Position numbers and translations under genes: made by a program
Assembly (NCBI RefSeq): GCF_910589235.1
Contig: NC_060957.1
Span: 372,001 to 436,000, forward strand
Reading direction: 5' to 3'
Source of the DNA: Vespa crabro
Lineage: Eukaryota > Arthropoda > Insecta > Hymenoptera > Vespidae
DNA length: 64,000 bases
Notes under the pieces: generated by a model
The model's input: the letters and a program-made list of their open reading frames with translations, nothing else
What the model was told of the DNA's origin: nothing
Databases searched by the model: none
Shown: in pieces, positions 27,012 through 40,613 of the stretch
Numbering within the stretch: the stretch's first letter is position 1
Layout: each line of letters begins with the position of its first letter

Positions 27012-27356
27012 TTACTTTTGTCTTGCTGGAATTTTTCGAACTTTTTCGTTACGTAGATAAAATTTTGGGCGTATATCCTGATGTATGGCCCGACGTAATT
27101 GAAAAATTGTTTTCCCTTTTAGTATATTTCCATTATTTTCAATCAATATGATGCTTGCACGCTTCGAGAAGGAATAATTGGGCGACGTATATTGAAGTAT
27201 ATTATTTTTTTTATTTTTTTTTTTTTGCTTTTTTTCTTTTTTTCTCAATTCGTTTCGTAGCAAAGAGGAATTTCGTAGGCTGATGCAGGCAAGTGATTTA
27301 ATAACATTATTTAACGATATTGCTCGTAGAGGTGCAATATATTTTGATTGCACCAC
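27012..27356 (-). other. unassigned open frame, about 114 codons
   Basis: The frame opens with GTG (no ATG). It reads through a Lys-rich segment produced by a poly-T tract, then a mixed-composition C-terminal part (SKRASIILIENNG, LRRAIHQDIRPKF). The last 50 codons look more coding-like than most open frames here, but I recognise no family and no clear splice signals. It lies downstream of the DPP10-like gene on the same strand. It may be chance. Confidence 0.15.
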
Positions 27357-27775
27357 CTTTATCTCGTTTCTTTCTTCGCGTCGACCAAGAAAAATGGATT
27401 ATCGTCGGTGAAAAGTATAATAATGTTTGCGTCGCTAGAAAAGAATTACGTAAGTATATAGAATAACACGGGGATATGCATTTAGCATGAGCGTCTTAAA
27501 GAGAAACATCACGAGAAATAATTCGGATATGTTATAAAATGTCAAACAGGTTCCAACGTCGTTTCTTGTACGTAATGTATCTACATACACATACATATGT
27601 ATATTATTTCGTTCTTTACCACATGCGTAACGTCGTATCACAGACAACGTCTACGATAACGGAATACTTGCAGCGATTTAATCGACTATAAAAATATATG
27701 GAATATCAAATGACTAAGAAAATCATTATTACTAATGTCGTAATAACGTTAACACATCGACTTTCGACCTTTCTT

Positions 27776-27806
<31 letters not shown>

Positions 27807-28070
27807 CTCTTTTTATCGATTACCGTGGATCATACCGCGAGGAGAGAAATCTTTCGGATCCGAATAGAAGATCGACATCGACATATACGATCGCGTAATC
27901 CATTTTTCTAAGCTCTCACTCTCACATTTTATTCACTATTGCTAGAACTATTTATCTCTATCTCTGTAAACGACTTATTTGTGAATACACTATTAACACG
28001 GATACTCTCAATGTCCGCCTATCTTTCTTCGCACACGCATCTATACTCGCATACTTTCTCTTCCTCCCTC

Positions 28071-28103
28071 CTCTCTCTCTCACTCTCTCTCTCTCTCTCT
28101 CTT
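28071..28103. repeat. (CT)n microsatellite
   Basis: CT run with one CA interruption, just beyond the 3' end of the DPP10-like gene. Confidence 0.9.
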
Positions 28104-28254
28104 TTATTTTATTTTTCAAAACTCCGAAGAAAAGACTTTCTCTTCCCTATTTCTCTTCTTTTCGTGCGATCGAGCGCTGTATATCCGAGAGCTTTCCAAG
28201 CTTTCAGCTCGATCTATTCGCGGGCTAGATCGCTTTTAAATGTTCATCCTGGGA

Positions 28255-28260
28255 TTTATT
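28255..28260 (-). terminator. DPP10-like gene poly(A) signal
   Basis: A canonical AATAAA on the - strand lies 48 bases past the stop codon at 28308-28310. It implies a very short 3' untranslated region, unless further signals downstream are also used. Confidence 0.6.
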
Positions 28261-28307
28261 AGAAGTAGGCGCACTATCGACAACAAGGGAGTATTCGGCT
28301 TGAGGCA

Positions 28308-28409
28308 CTAGGAGGCATCCAAGGTGAGGCACTCGGCGAGAAAGTCCTCCATAGAACGATAAGCGTGTTCGAGCACACCTGCTAAGGCATGATCTTCGTC
28401 CGCATAGCT
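28308..28409 (-). CDS. Dpp10: DPP10-like exon 13 (triad His, C-terminus)
   Basis: It encodes residues 822-854 and the TAG stop. YADEDHAL carries the retained His828, followed by the family's C-terminal helix (SMEDFLAECL). Confidence 0.95.
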   Translation of the reverse strand, partial: SYADEDHALAGVLEHAYRSMEDFLAECLTLDAS

Positions 28410-29682
28410 CTGTTATTTCATAAAATGAAAAAAGATTAAAGACGATTTTCGAAGACGAGAGAATAATCGAAGGAAACAAAAAAAGGATAAAAAAAAAAGG
28501 AAAGAAAAGAAAACAAACAAAAAGAAAATTAGAAAAGAAAAAAGAAGGTGGTGTTCTCGTTGGTACTTACCTGATACCTAAAGATGACTCCCGCTTCAGA
28601 CAAAGCCTTGGCAAAGGCAACGCCATGGGTATAAGGCGCCGTTAGGTCTGCTAGACCATGAAGAAGATAAAGACTATGACTCGGCACTAATCTCGCTCTT
28701 TGAGTCAAATCAGCCTCTACGTAACCCTTATAGTTCTCAGCTGGTGCACCAAGGACTCGTTCCGTAAAGGCGGAGTCTAATGGTAAAGATGAAATCTTTG
28801 TTTGGATGTTATTAAGGTTAGAAAAAAAAAAATAAATAAATAAAAAGGAAAAGATAAAACAATTTCTTACTATAAAAGAGCCAATCGGCTATCGGATTGA
28901 CGGCGACGCCGCATTTGAAGACATTCTCTTGACTTCCTAGTACCATGGCAGTAACGTAACCACCGTAACCCCAACCCCAAACGCCAACTCTAGTGACGTC
29001 CAAGTATTTGTGCGTCTTTAAAAGATGCCTCAGGACCGTCAGCTGATCCTGAACTTCAACGCCTCCGATCTTCCGGAAAAGATCCCTTTTTCCCTGTCCC
29101 CTCGCTCCACGGACATCGAGTCTCACGTAAACCACATCGTTATGACTCGACATGTAAGTACCCCAGTCTATTCTAAATTTATCTGTTACTGCCTCGCTTC
29201 CAGGCCGACCATTGACCTCCACCAAAACTGGAAACGCTGCGTCCCTCAGCTCCTCTCGCCAGGAAGGTGGCAGGAGCAACTGCACCTGCGCCTTCCAACC
29301 TTGAGGCAACGGCACCTGCAAAAATTTTTTTCCCGATTAACGATAACGACCGATAAATTTAAGCATCAACGAATTTCTGATTTTGATTTGTACTTATCGG
29401 ATGTTACCTCGAAGCTCCTTCTCGTCGGTAACGCCAGCTGCGAGAGTTTATCGGCACGTTGAATACGCGTGTCATAGAGGACACGGATCATCTTATGGGA
29501 TGACATCATATGCACACCGGCCAATGGCAAGCCGGGACCTTCGCAATAGAGTACATAGTAACCCTGTGTATCGTCGGTGATCGCAGGACTTACGGAGGCA
29601 CCGAAGTGAGTGCAATTTGTGTAATAAAATCTGTAAGAGGAATTTTCTTTTTACTTAATCCAACAGGAATTTAAGATCGCTA

Positions 29683-29726
<44 letters not shown>

Positions 29727-32700
29727 ATCGTTATCGTAAGATAAGTTTGCTTGCCTACTACTCCAGAGGACCTCACCAAGGTCGCAAGTAACGCATAAAG
29801 GTTCCAAACGACGAGGATCGTCGGCAATCGGATCGCGTACCACGTAAAGGTGCTTCTGTCCAGGTCTCCGTTCTCTCGTACCCAGATAGTACACCAGGTG
29901 AGCTTTGGTGTCCCACGCTAGGATCTCGCTCACCTGATTGCAAAATCATTTCACGATTCTACACATAGAGGGACTTTCGTTGTGCCAACGTGAATAAGAG
30001 ATAGAATCATAAGAAATAGAATCTTGGCTATTTGTTGGAAAATCGAAAATCTCATTACCATCTCAAAATATGTTTGATCTTTCATAATCAATCGATCGAT
30101 CATCGATCTTATGTTGCTAACCTCGTAACGACCGTGCGATAGCACGGCTATCCTCTGTTGCGTTAACGTGACGTGCTTTATATGCGTGAAATGTTCCTTG
30201 TCACCCTCCTGGACAGCCGCAAGCAGCAGGAAACTATCACCGTCAGGAGCGAAAATTGGATGCGGTTGCGCGTCCAACCATTGACCCTCGGGTGCCCTCT
30301 CTGAATGGGTTTCCTCGCACTCCCAGAGAGGCGCACGACATGCCGAGACTAGTGACAAATTCTGAGACCTGGTCATCCACACGACTGCAATTTGGGAAGC
30401 GTCTCCGCCAACCCATCCAGCTGATATCAGATAGTATTCTCTGGAAAATTGAAACTCTTAACGAAGAGTATTTCGAAAGTATTTCTCTTTTCTTTTTTTT
30501 TTTTTTTTCTTTCTCTTTGATAAACGTACGAGCCATTTTTTATTTATATTTTCTAACTCTCATTTTTAATTTCATATCGATTGATTATTAATACGATTTA
30601 ATATAGCTACATTTTAAGGAGCAAAGCTTACTGTCCATCCAAGACAGGTGGTGGCTTAAGTTTTGTCTTCGTACTACCCGACGGACTAAATGTTCCATTT
30701 CCGTTGGTCAAATTATTGGTATTGTTCACTTCTAATAACCACAAATCGACTTCCGGATTGGCTGAACCAGGGGTTGGATATCTGATGGATCTCGAAGGTG
30801 GAAAAGAGCCACGTCGAGGTGCTCCGAGTGGGGTTGATGCGGCGGAACCTTCTTGACCTGGTTGAGTACCAAACCAAGGGAATTCCAAAGCTGTAACCTT
30901 AGGCAAATTTATATCACATTAAGAATAGATATTATACACGATCATCAGAATAATCGAATCGCCTAAATATTAGAGCATAATGATTAATTTGATTATTACT
31001 TGAGTGTCGTTGAACGAAGCAAAGAGGATATGCGTGCCATCAGGACTCGGCCACGTGGCTTCCGGTCTAGGCAATACTTCCTCCTGATATAACCAATCAG
31101 GTACACCGTTATATATAACACCAGGAACACCGGTATCCGTCAGTTGTGTGTCCTCCATCGATGATGGAGTTATCCTAAGATAAATATCGTTCTCCGAGAT
31201 CATCACGAGACCGGTCGTATTGCCCAACCAAGTTGCGTGTTGAAGTCTCGTTTGTGGATTTTTCTTTGAGGCTTGAAGATGAAGGGGTGTGTGATGACTG
31301 ATCGAAAAAATAATAATGATAGTAAAAATTATTTTTCGTCAATTTTATTCCGAATTTGTACGATTTATCTACGTTGCAGAAATATTTTATTTCAGTAAGT
31401 AAAACGTTTTAAAGTTGTTTCGTACAAATTCGAAACAAGTAAGCGATGTAGGTAAACTCATGACGAACTTAATAATCTCCACAATAAGTTGAACACATTT
31501 CAGCGCCAAGGTACTTTCCTTTCTACTGAGTTTATTGACAAACTTTTAGATCGATCGTCACAGTCCACCTGCATCGAACAATGTTGACTGTGGCCTACTT
31601 TCTTCGATACTACCCGATAGATTAAATACTATTAATAGGTTAATGCGGCACATTAAATCAATTTACCGGTAGAGGGTTAAGGCACCGTGCCATGATGTTA
31701 GGCCTGCCATTTACCGGTTGGGACGAAACGAAATTACTTGAAAATGGTTCGGCCAATTTTGAGTCCCTCTTGATACTTGATGTCTTTTTAATTTAATATC
31801 TAGCTTTTCGCGAGGACATTGAGAACTTAATTCCTAATTAGAAATGGCTCGAGTCATTGATAGGATAATCTATAAACGATGATCGGCCGATCGATAAACT
31901 TTGATTAATTTTATTTTAATAATAATAAATTTTCTTACTCGTTCGTGACGTCGTAGACTGTGTAGTGTGCGGTGAACGTGTTTTTGAATACCTGAAAAAT
32001 TTCAAAGAAAAGAAACGTCAATTGTCTTTTTCTTTTCGAAGGAAGGATAAATACTAAATTAATTCGCGATAACTTATCTCAATCGGTTATCATTGAATCA
32101 TTGAATAGCATCAATAGCGATATGTAAATACTCGACGTAGCAACGCCAATCGCATTATTCTCATGCATGCTAATGTCGTACGTACAATACATATATAACA
32201 TAGTTGAAACTACGAAAGAGCTTATCGTTCGTACAAATTAACGAATATCAAGAAGTTTTTGGATTTAAGCTGCTTACCGGCTTGACATTGTGCTTGAACA
32301 ATACATAACGCAAATCTGAGCTGCATTGGTAACCTTGGACGTTCAGCTGTCTCTAAAAAATTAAATTTATAAAAGATTTAAGAAAGCAAATGATAGAATC
32401 TTTGAACGATTTAATTTTATAACATTATCATTATCGAATTAATCTTATCGTCCGTATATTATTAAAAATCCATGCTAATTGTGTCTGGGCATAAAGTTTC
32501 TTTTGACGCATATGTACAAGCGCACGCACGCACCCACCCACGCACATTGCTCTCCAACTATTGTTTTCATAGAACCTATCGAAAAAAGTCGATTCTTTTT
32601 ATTCCTACCACTGAGGTTTACGTAAAATGGCGCATCTAAGCCGCCATTGTTTTTAAAAGGGCGTATGGATGCTCTGCCACGTCATGTTCCGTTCGAACGA

Positions 32701-35700
32701 AGAGATCGGATCAATGCGGTGTTGTATACTCTTGTCTGTACTCTGTCTGCTAGTTGAAAGAGAAGATGGAATGGAGGATTCGGAATCAATCCACTTGAAG
32801 CGGCTTTTCTCGCCACACGCATACACACCAGCGACAAGTCGACATCAATCATTTTTCTGTCCTATTCCGAATCTTTCATCTATATCTTTCATCTCTCTGA
32901 CTCTAGTTTTCTCCTAGTATCAAAAATTTGTTTGAAGTATCGTACATACAATATACCATCCACCACCAACGTTTGAACTTTTACTATTTCTATTGGAAAT
33001 AAAGAAAAACAAAATGAAATACCTTTCAGATAGATTTATACGTATATCGAAAAAGTTAAGAAATTCTTTATCCTTGAATTTGCAAAAGATTATGATATTT
33101 ATAAATACAATGAAAATTTATAATTATAAATTTATTTTATAATATCGGTTGCAAATTAATCTCTAATAAATCGACACCCACTGTCCCTCTTTTCTGCATT
33201 CCAATGTGTCCCTTGTATTATCTTCCTTTCTCTCTTTCTTGCTATTCTTTTCTTTTGCCCTTTCCCGTTCTATCTTCCTTTCTTTCTTTCACAACATCCA
33301 TTATTCTCAGGAGCAAGCCCGAGGCGGGGATCGTGCCATTGAGCAGAAAATGCAATAGCCAAGCTCTCCTCGCAAACTCCACGAGTATCCACGTCACTGG
33401 ATAAACTACGGAATGCTTCGAATTCCGCCTTATAAACGGCCTAACTTTTTGTTTTATAGCACGCCGCGGGCCATTCCTCGGCTTCTTCTTCGTCAATGGA
33501 CAAAGTATCATCCAAAGAAAGATTCGAAAGATTCTACAATGCTAAATTTGGCCTATCCTTTTTCTTTTTCTTTTTTTTTTTTTTGTACTTAAAATGAAAG
33601 AGCCAAAGAAAGTAAATGAGAGGAGAGAAAGAAAAGATCTATTTTTATCTTCCTTTTAACAAAAGAAACCTCTTTCGTGTGAACAATGAATAATAACGAA
33701 TAGAACTGATGACCGAGATTGTCTCCGTTCGATCGCGATACAAAAAAAATCATAAAATTTACGGAAGATAAATAGAATATATTAAAGGAAAGAAAAAAAA
33801 AAAAAGAGTATTACGGTGATATTATATAAGGTTTGGTCATTGATCAAACCAGCTGATTCTTATGTCGAGTGTATCATGAAATATGGTCGAAAGCTTTTTT
33901 TAAAATTCATGGAGTTGTTACGTAAGTGGAACAAGAGTTTCTTACGTAATTAATTCGAAGTTCTTGATAAAGTTTGATCATATTCCTTATGGACTTACAA
34001 AAGCACTGATCGGTTTATCATTGGCGTAGTCTATTTAATGATTACGCACCAGAGCCACGAGGATTTTTTATCTCGTCAAACTAATGTTTAAATATCAGAA
34101 TAATAATAATTTACTTATTTTGATAATCCTCAAGTTCTTGCTAGTTCTATTCTCAAATATCCCTTCATTTTTTAGTCACTTGTATAATTATCAATTCTAT
34201 TAGTTTTCGTAATATAACTTGAGTTGATGATATCTCAACTCGTATGTATGTATGTATGTATGCAGAGTATTCCAAATTGAATAATCACTCTCTTTCACTC
34301 TCGCCACTCTCTATTTCCATTCTTTTGTCTTCTAAATGGAAAATTATGCAACTGAAAAAAAAAATCCATACCTGCAGTATACATTTCATTTATACGAATT
34401 TATCAATACCAAGTTTCAAATTCTGAATAATAATTTTATGCATAGTCAAGTAATATAAAATTAAAAAATTTGCGAGATTTCAAGCAAATATCTCGAGTCA
34501 TTGTTCTTCGTAAAACGTGCTATCGAACAAATTTACAATTTTCTCTTCCTATATCTTTTTTAAGCATTACCAAAAGGGAAATGATTCCCGAACCGATGTA
34601 TACTTATTTATGCGAATATTTTAATATCGATTTGGAAATAGACAACACTTCATTCCTTGTAAATAATATACCTTGTAAACGGCATTTATAAATAACAAAA
34701 AAGAAAAAGAAACTTTTCCAAGCGCTGTATCATAGAGAAACATACTCATACATAAATGTAAGAAGAGCTAGAACGTATGAATATGTTAAAAAAGTATTCT
34801 AGTACTGATAGATGAAGCTTACCGGCAACATTACCTACGATGTATAGGATGTTGCTCTTATATTCAGGTGCATAAAATTATTGAAGAACATCGATAAATA
34901 ACGTAATACGATCAAGTAAGAATTTCATAGCTTTTCGAAAATGCTTCGCAACGAAGGAATCGTTTTAGTCGTTTGAAATCCGACTTGCTGCTTTAACAAT
35001 CCTTTGTGTCCACTGCAGTAAACGGAAGCGTGGAACGAGGCTCGTTAGTTAGCGCTCGAATCACTCCTCCCCTCTTCTCTTTCTCTCTCGGTTGTCAAAG
35101 TAGTCGAGCAGAATTGTGCGTCGAGTTTGCTAAATCTATGTATATATGCATACGTACGAGTGTGTGATTAGAGACCAGAAGTGACACAGTGTTGTTGCTG
35201 GTGTCCAAGAGTGTGAGGGAACCGTCATCCGCTTGGTATACGAATTTGTCATGGGATACCCAAGTTGGTGGTAACCTGTGCGGTGTCAGGTCATCTCGAA
35301 GGCACTCGTCCAACGTAAGACGTCTGCCGCTCCAATAGAGTAGCTCGTCAACGTACCTATAATTTTGTTCCTTCTTAATTATGATTTACGATCTACTTCC
35401 CTAACTTTTCTCTAATTTTATTCAGAAACTTTCCCAACCTTCGACTTCTGAATGATGTTCAAAGTATTATTATCATTTGGTTAATAGAAGTTTAATAACG
35501 AATATACTTTGTTTGGTTTTTACGTTTGATGTACATAAATCTATCTTTTTTTATCTCTTAATTCTTACAATGATAAAATATTAAACGACGAATTAATTAA
35601 CTAGGAGAACTTACCCAAGTAGGTAAATAGCAGTGACGATCCCGGCGATAACGAAGCCGATGACCAGAAGGGAGAATACTATGCTTCGCCAATTGTGACC

Positions 35701-38700
35701 GCCCTCGGCGTACGTCAGATCCTAGATGAGGGATGAAAAAGAAAGGGAAAGAAAAAAAGGAGGGGTAAGAAAAAGAGAAAAATGTCAAAACATTAATTCT
35801 TTACTGTCACGTCGAATCTATGATTGTGAGTATTTTTTTTTTTTTTGTTTTTTGTTTTTCTAATGCAGAAGCAAGTATTGTTTCTACGAGAGCATGCAGG
35901 TCATGACTTCAGTCATTATGTATTAGTGGAGAATTTGGATATGGGATGTTTCGTGTCCAAGGACAGACAACTTTACGAGCAGAGAAACAGCTTATATCTA
36001 TGTGATTGGTTATGTTAGCTTTCATTGATAGTACGAACGACCCTGAACGTTTTGCGGTTCATTATTGCGGACATGTTTTACGTATATCAATTTTTTTTTC
36101 CTTCTCTTGACAATTTTCAATCATAATACAATTCGAGTAACGATCATTCTTTTTTCCTTCTTTTTTTTTTTTATTAATTTGAAAAAATCTCTTATAACAA
36201 ATAATTAAATATTTTAATAACGTTACGATCCTATATGTGAGATAAATATGCTGTTTATGTCTACTATGGTAAACAGGCTGTTCTTAGTGATCATTCTCAT
36301 AGAAAGTTTGACGCGTTGAACTGCAATACGTGGGCGGTGGATGTGTTGATTGTATATTTATGTAGCATCGATCGAACGACCTAAGCTATACATATGTAGG
36401 TATAACTAAATGCCGAGCAGACAGTCGAGGGTTTGCGCTATTTCGTGTGTCGAGAAAGTAACGATAGATCCCGTGTAAGAAAGGGATTCATTGTTTAACT
36501 TGGCTGCATGCCAGTGTCCAAACTAATTTTTTTCGTTCTCCATTCGTTTTGTTCTCACCCTAGTCTTCTTATCTTCCTATTACGAAAGTTGGCTATATAA
36601 CTTATATCCGAGCTTTCCCCTTTGAAATTTTCTATTTTCTAATTTCTATTTTCACCGATGGGAAGATATCTTCTTTTTCTTTTTCTATTTTTTCTTTTTA
36701 ATAAAGGGTGTAAATATTTCCATATGTCTAAATAACTATGACGAGAACAAGTCCAAGTGACATTCAAATTATTCTTATCGAATGAATAATTGAATTTAAA
36801 TATCCGATCATGCAGCATGCCAAAATTCGAAGACAAAACATGTCAAGTGTTTCACACGTCCTTTCTAAACTTGCACTATCTGAATTATTTACAAAGTACT
36901 TATTTAGAAATTCCAAATTTTGTTATGTACATTTAAAGTTAGACGTTCTAATTCGCGCAAAAAAAAACGTCATTAAGTTTAAATCTACATATTTATCATC
37001 ATTTTAAAAGATTTATAAGAAAAATATACTTCGATGAATAAGAAATCAATAATTTTGTTAGAATCGAAACTGTTATATAACAGGCTTACAATTAACTAAT
37101 CAATAAGTACCACGATAACAGAATAGATCTGAGTAGACGGAACAGCGTCTATCGACTTCAGATGATAAAGAAGCATGACTGTAGTTGTTAGATAGATAAG
37201 TTGATTCTTGTTTACGTAGTAACATGTATCTCGTATAAAAGGCAATCGTGTAAAACTCGTGGTCAGTCAATATATTATTCGTATATTATATTTTTCAATA
37301 TGTTCATTCTATTTATTTGTTTACATATCTCATTACTTCGCTCATAGAATAATTACAATGTAATATATTAAAAACTTGGATTTTTTCATTTTATTGTCGA
37401 ATTTTATTATTGATGTTTCTTTCTTTTTTTTTTGTTTTTATATTTGGATAATTATTTTAGAAGAATCAATCGAATTAAAACCCATAACAACCCGATAAAA
37501 CTTAATATAAATAATAGACGAGAAGTCTGATGGAAGAAGTACTAAACATGCATAAGTTAATTTTCTAATCAGTTTTCCGTATACGTTACAAAATCATTCA
37601 TCTAATAAACAAAACATTTTTGCTCATCAGCGACGAAGGATTAAAACACATTCGTTTCCTTTTTCGTCAATTTAAAGAACGCTTATTTTTTTGTTGTTTT
37701 AATTGTGTCATTATTCAATCGCAATATAGTTTTTCGAATTCACAGGGAAATCGTCGCAGATTTTCAATATTTATTTTTTATTATTCGACAATGCAGTAAT
37801 AACGGATCAATGTATATAACATTTCGATTTTATTGCACAATCTATAGAATCGTTCTCTCGCGTAGGGGGTCAAGCCGGATAACATGTTTCCAGTATGTAA
37901 TACATAATGCCCGAACTGGATTTTGGAGTACGTGCGATACATAGAGCGTACGGTGCGTTACGTGGGTGATACCTGTTCGAGAATATCCTCGATTCAACGT
38001 ACGCTTATGCATCGGCATGAAAATCCTACTAGATTAGATACGTGACTTCATCTATTTAATCTCCATTGGGAATCTGAGTTTTACACAGTCGTGTAAAAAC
38101 TTTTTATCGAAGCGTTTATTAATCGGATTCCGTTATTGTCGATACCAAAATTTTAATTTCTACTCTGTAATAATTTTTTCCTTTAATTCGTACTTTAAAT
38201 AATTATTTTTAAATTAATTCATTTCAATTTTCTTCAAAGATTTCATTTAATTAGTTAATTTAGATAGTTAATAGTCAATAGTTAATAGCTTAATGGTTAT
38301 TTTTAAATATTGATTATTTCAAATAAAAAGACGTGAATATTAATTTGGAATTTAAGAAAAAGTCAATTATATAAAGAATAATAATAAAGATTAAGTAGAA
38401 TAGTTAATTAACTTCCCTCCCCCCCCAACAATTTAATCATTAACCTGTTTCATTAAAAGTTTTCATCATAACAGAATTTTGATAGAAGTAAAGACATTAT
38501 GGATATAGCGTTTACAGATGCGTCAAAGGGAAATTAAATTACTTATATTATAAAATTAATGACCTCGATAATGATCATCGATAATGTTCCCTCAATTCGT
38601 TAATTAAAGATTTCTTGTTTTCTCTATCAATATCCTTCGTTTTTATAAACGTCGTAAGCTAAATTAGATATTTTTTCATCATAAATCAACTAATATCTAT

Positions 38701-40253
38701 TCTTCCGATCTCATTCACCTTACAAAAATATTATTACTACCCGTTGATTCATAATGAAAAAAAATGATTAATCGATGTAGTATCTTGAGAACTTGGTGAA
38801 TTTATTTCGATCGTGATTGAAGATGCTGGATAATGAGCAGCTCTGGTAGAAATTAATAAACGATCGACTTCAAGCATCGATTGGCTGACATCAGGTGCAT
38901 AGTAATCGTTTTCGAACGACTTGTTTATCGTGATAAATAATCGTCTATCTCCTTTCCTCTTTTCTTCCCCCTCCCCACATTTTCTCTCTCTCATATTCTG
39001 ACCGATCGATCGTAGCTATCTTTTTCTTTCACTTTTCTATTCTCCATTCTATATTTTGAGCTTTAAGTAGGAAAATGCAAGCATTGGACATCTTTTCTCC
39101 GTACATGTAAACGCGTGCATGTAAAAGAAGGAAAGAAAAAAAGGAAATAAGAGAGGAAGAAAATAGTAAAGAGAGAAATAGATAAAGAAAGAGAGATGGT
39201 GGATATAGAGTTTCCAGTATGGTGGTACTACACCGAGAGAGGAAATATCTGCCTCGGTGGCATCGAGACGCGACATAACAGCTTTTAGGTATTCCATTGT
39301 GGCGCCTCGTAAATGCCGGAACGAGAGGCAGTCATAGGGAAAAAGAGTGAAAGGAATGCGACAATGCGTTTCAGACGATCCATTTAGGTTTGTACGGATA
39401 AAATCGATGGCTGCTATTTTTAATCCGGCCGTACCGTGGTTGCTACTCGTATCCACCCCAAAGCCCCTCCCCTCTCTTTTCTTTGGTTCTTTTATCGTAC
39501 ATGCATGCATGTGTATGTGTGTGTGTGTGTGTATGTTTATATGTGCGTGTATATATGTTTTTTTTTTTTTTTTTTTTGGGAAGATTAAGAAATAATTTGC
39601 GACGAATAATAGGAGAATTTACGTTGGATAATAATTTTTTGTTTAGAAAATATTCACTCTAACGATTGTTTTTATTTAATATAAACATAAAAAATAATGC
39701 TTTCTATTATCTTTATTCTTCGGAATAAATAATTCCGATGTCATTATACGAAGTAAATTAATCTTTGATATGAAAAAAAAAAAAAAACAAAAAAAAATAT
39801 ATTTTTCTCCGAAAAATAAATTAAATATTTACGATCGTAAATACTTAATATAAAAATATAAGCTAGTTCGATAATAAATTATTCGAATTCTTTGAAAAAA
39901 AAAGTAAAATTTTTCGATGTAAGCGATACAAAACAAACGCGTTCCGTCGATAGAGTATTACGACGACTAACATTAAACGACGTCACGAAACTATTTTTGG
40001 TGTTAAGCGTAACGTTAAATCGTACGTGAGATCACACAAGTAGTCGGTAGGGTGTTACTACCGCAAAATGCGGCGTACATCGAAAACGTTTAGTGTACTA
40101 TTAACGCATTTATACGGATAACACGCTTATCCTTCTACAATTTAGAATAGAGTTGAAAACGGACGATATAGAAACGTTCGTTTTCACTGTCTCTCTTCAA
40201 TCGAAACACATCACTGAATCATCCTTGACCATTACGGACCACCCTTGCGAACC

Positions 40254-40292
<39 letters not shown>

Positions 40293-40572
40293 AAAGTTGG
40301 AATTCGCCATTGTCAGAGTTTCTCCAATATTTGCAATGAGATCGTTGTATGGAGCAGCTGTGCGAGATTATCAATGCGTATTAGGGCGCATGAAATTAGA
40401 ATGCTCAATATATTATGTGAATTCCTTCGATAGAATTTCGTTTATCGTTAATAGAAAGCTTTGATCTTCTTTGTCTCTCTTCAGTATGTGCCTCTTAAAT
40501 GTAAAGACATGAGATATATCGAACGTGATTTCCTTGCGGAAATGCGTCTGTGCCAAGTGCAACGAAATCAGG

Positions 40573-40613
<41 letters not shown>

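Larger units (their letters stand above)
21936..28254. other. intergenic, repeat-rich
   Basis: No supported gene. It contains an (ATT)n tract, (CT)n, (TA)n and (TTTA)n runs, many poly-T tracts, and a CpG-rich patch at about 22640-22790 that could be a promoter. An unassigned - strand open frame at 27012-27356 is listed separately. Confidence 0.55.

Noticed and set aside
28968..28970. The DPP10-like gene as the active venom/DPP4 enzyme
   Set aside because: The catalytic serine is glycine and the protein has an N-terminal membrane anchor, so an active peptidase label is not supported.
29755..29760. GT donors (GTAGTA, GTAGGC) for exon 9
   Set aside because: Both leave one base, which does not match the exon 10 acceptor phase; the GC donor AG|GCAAGC does.
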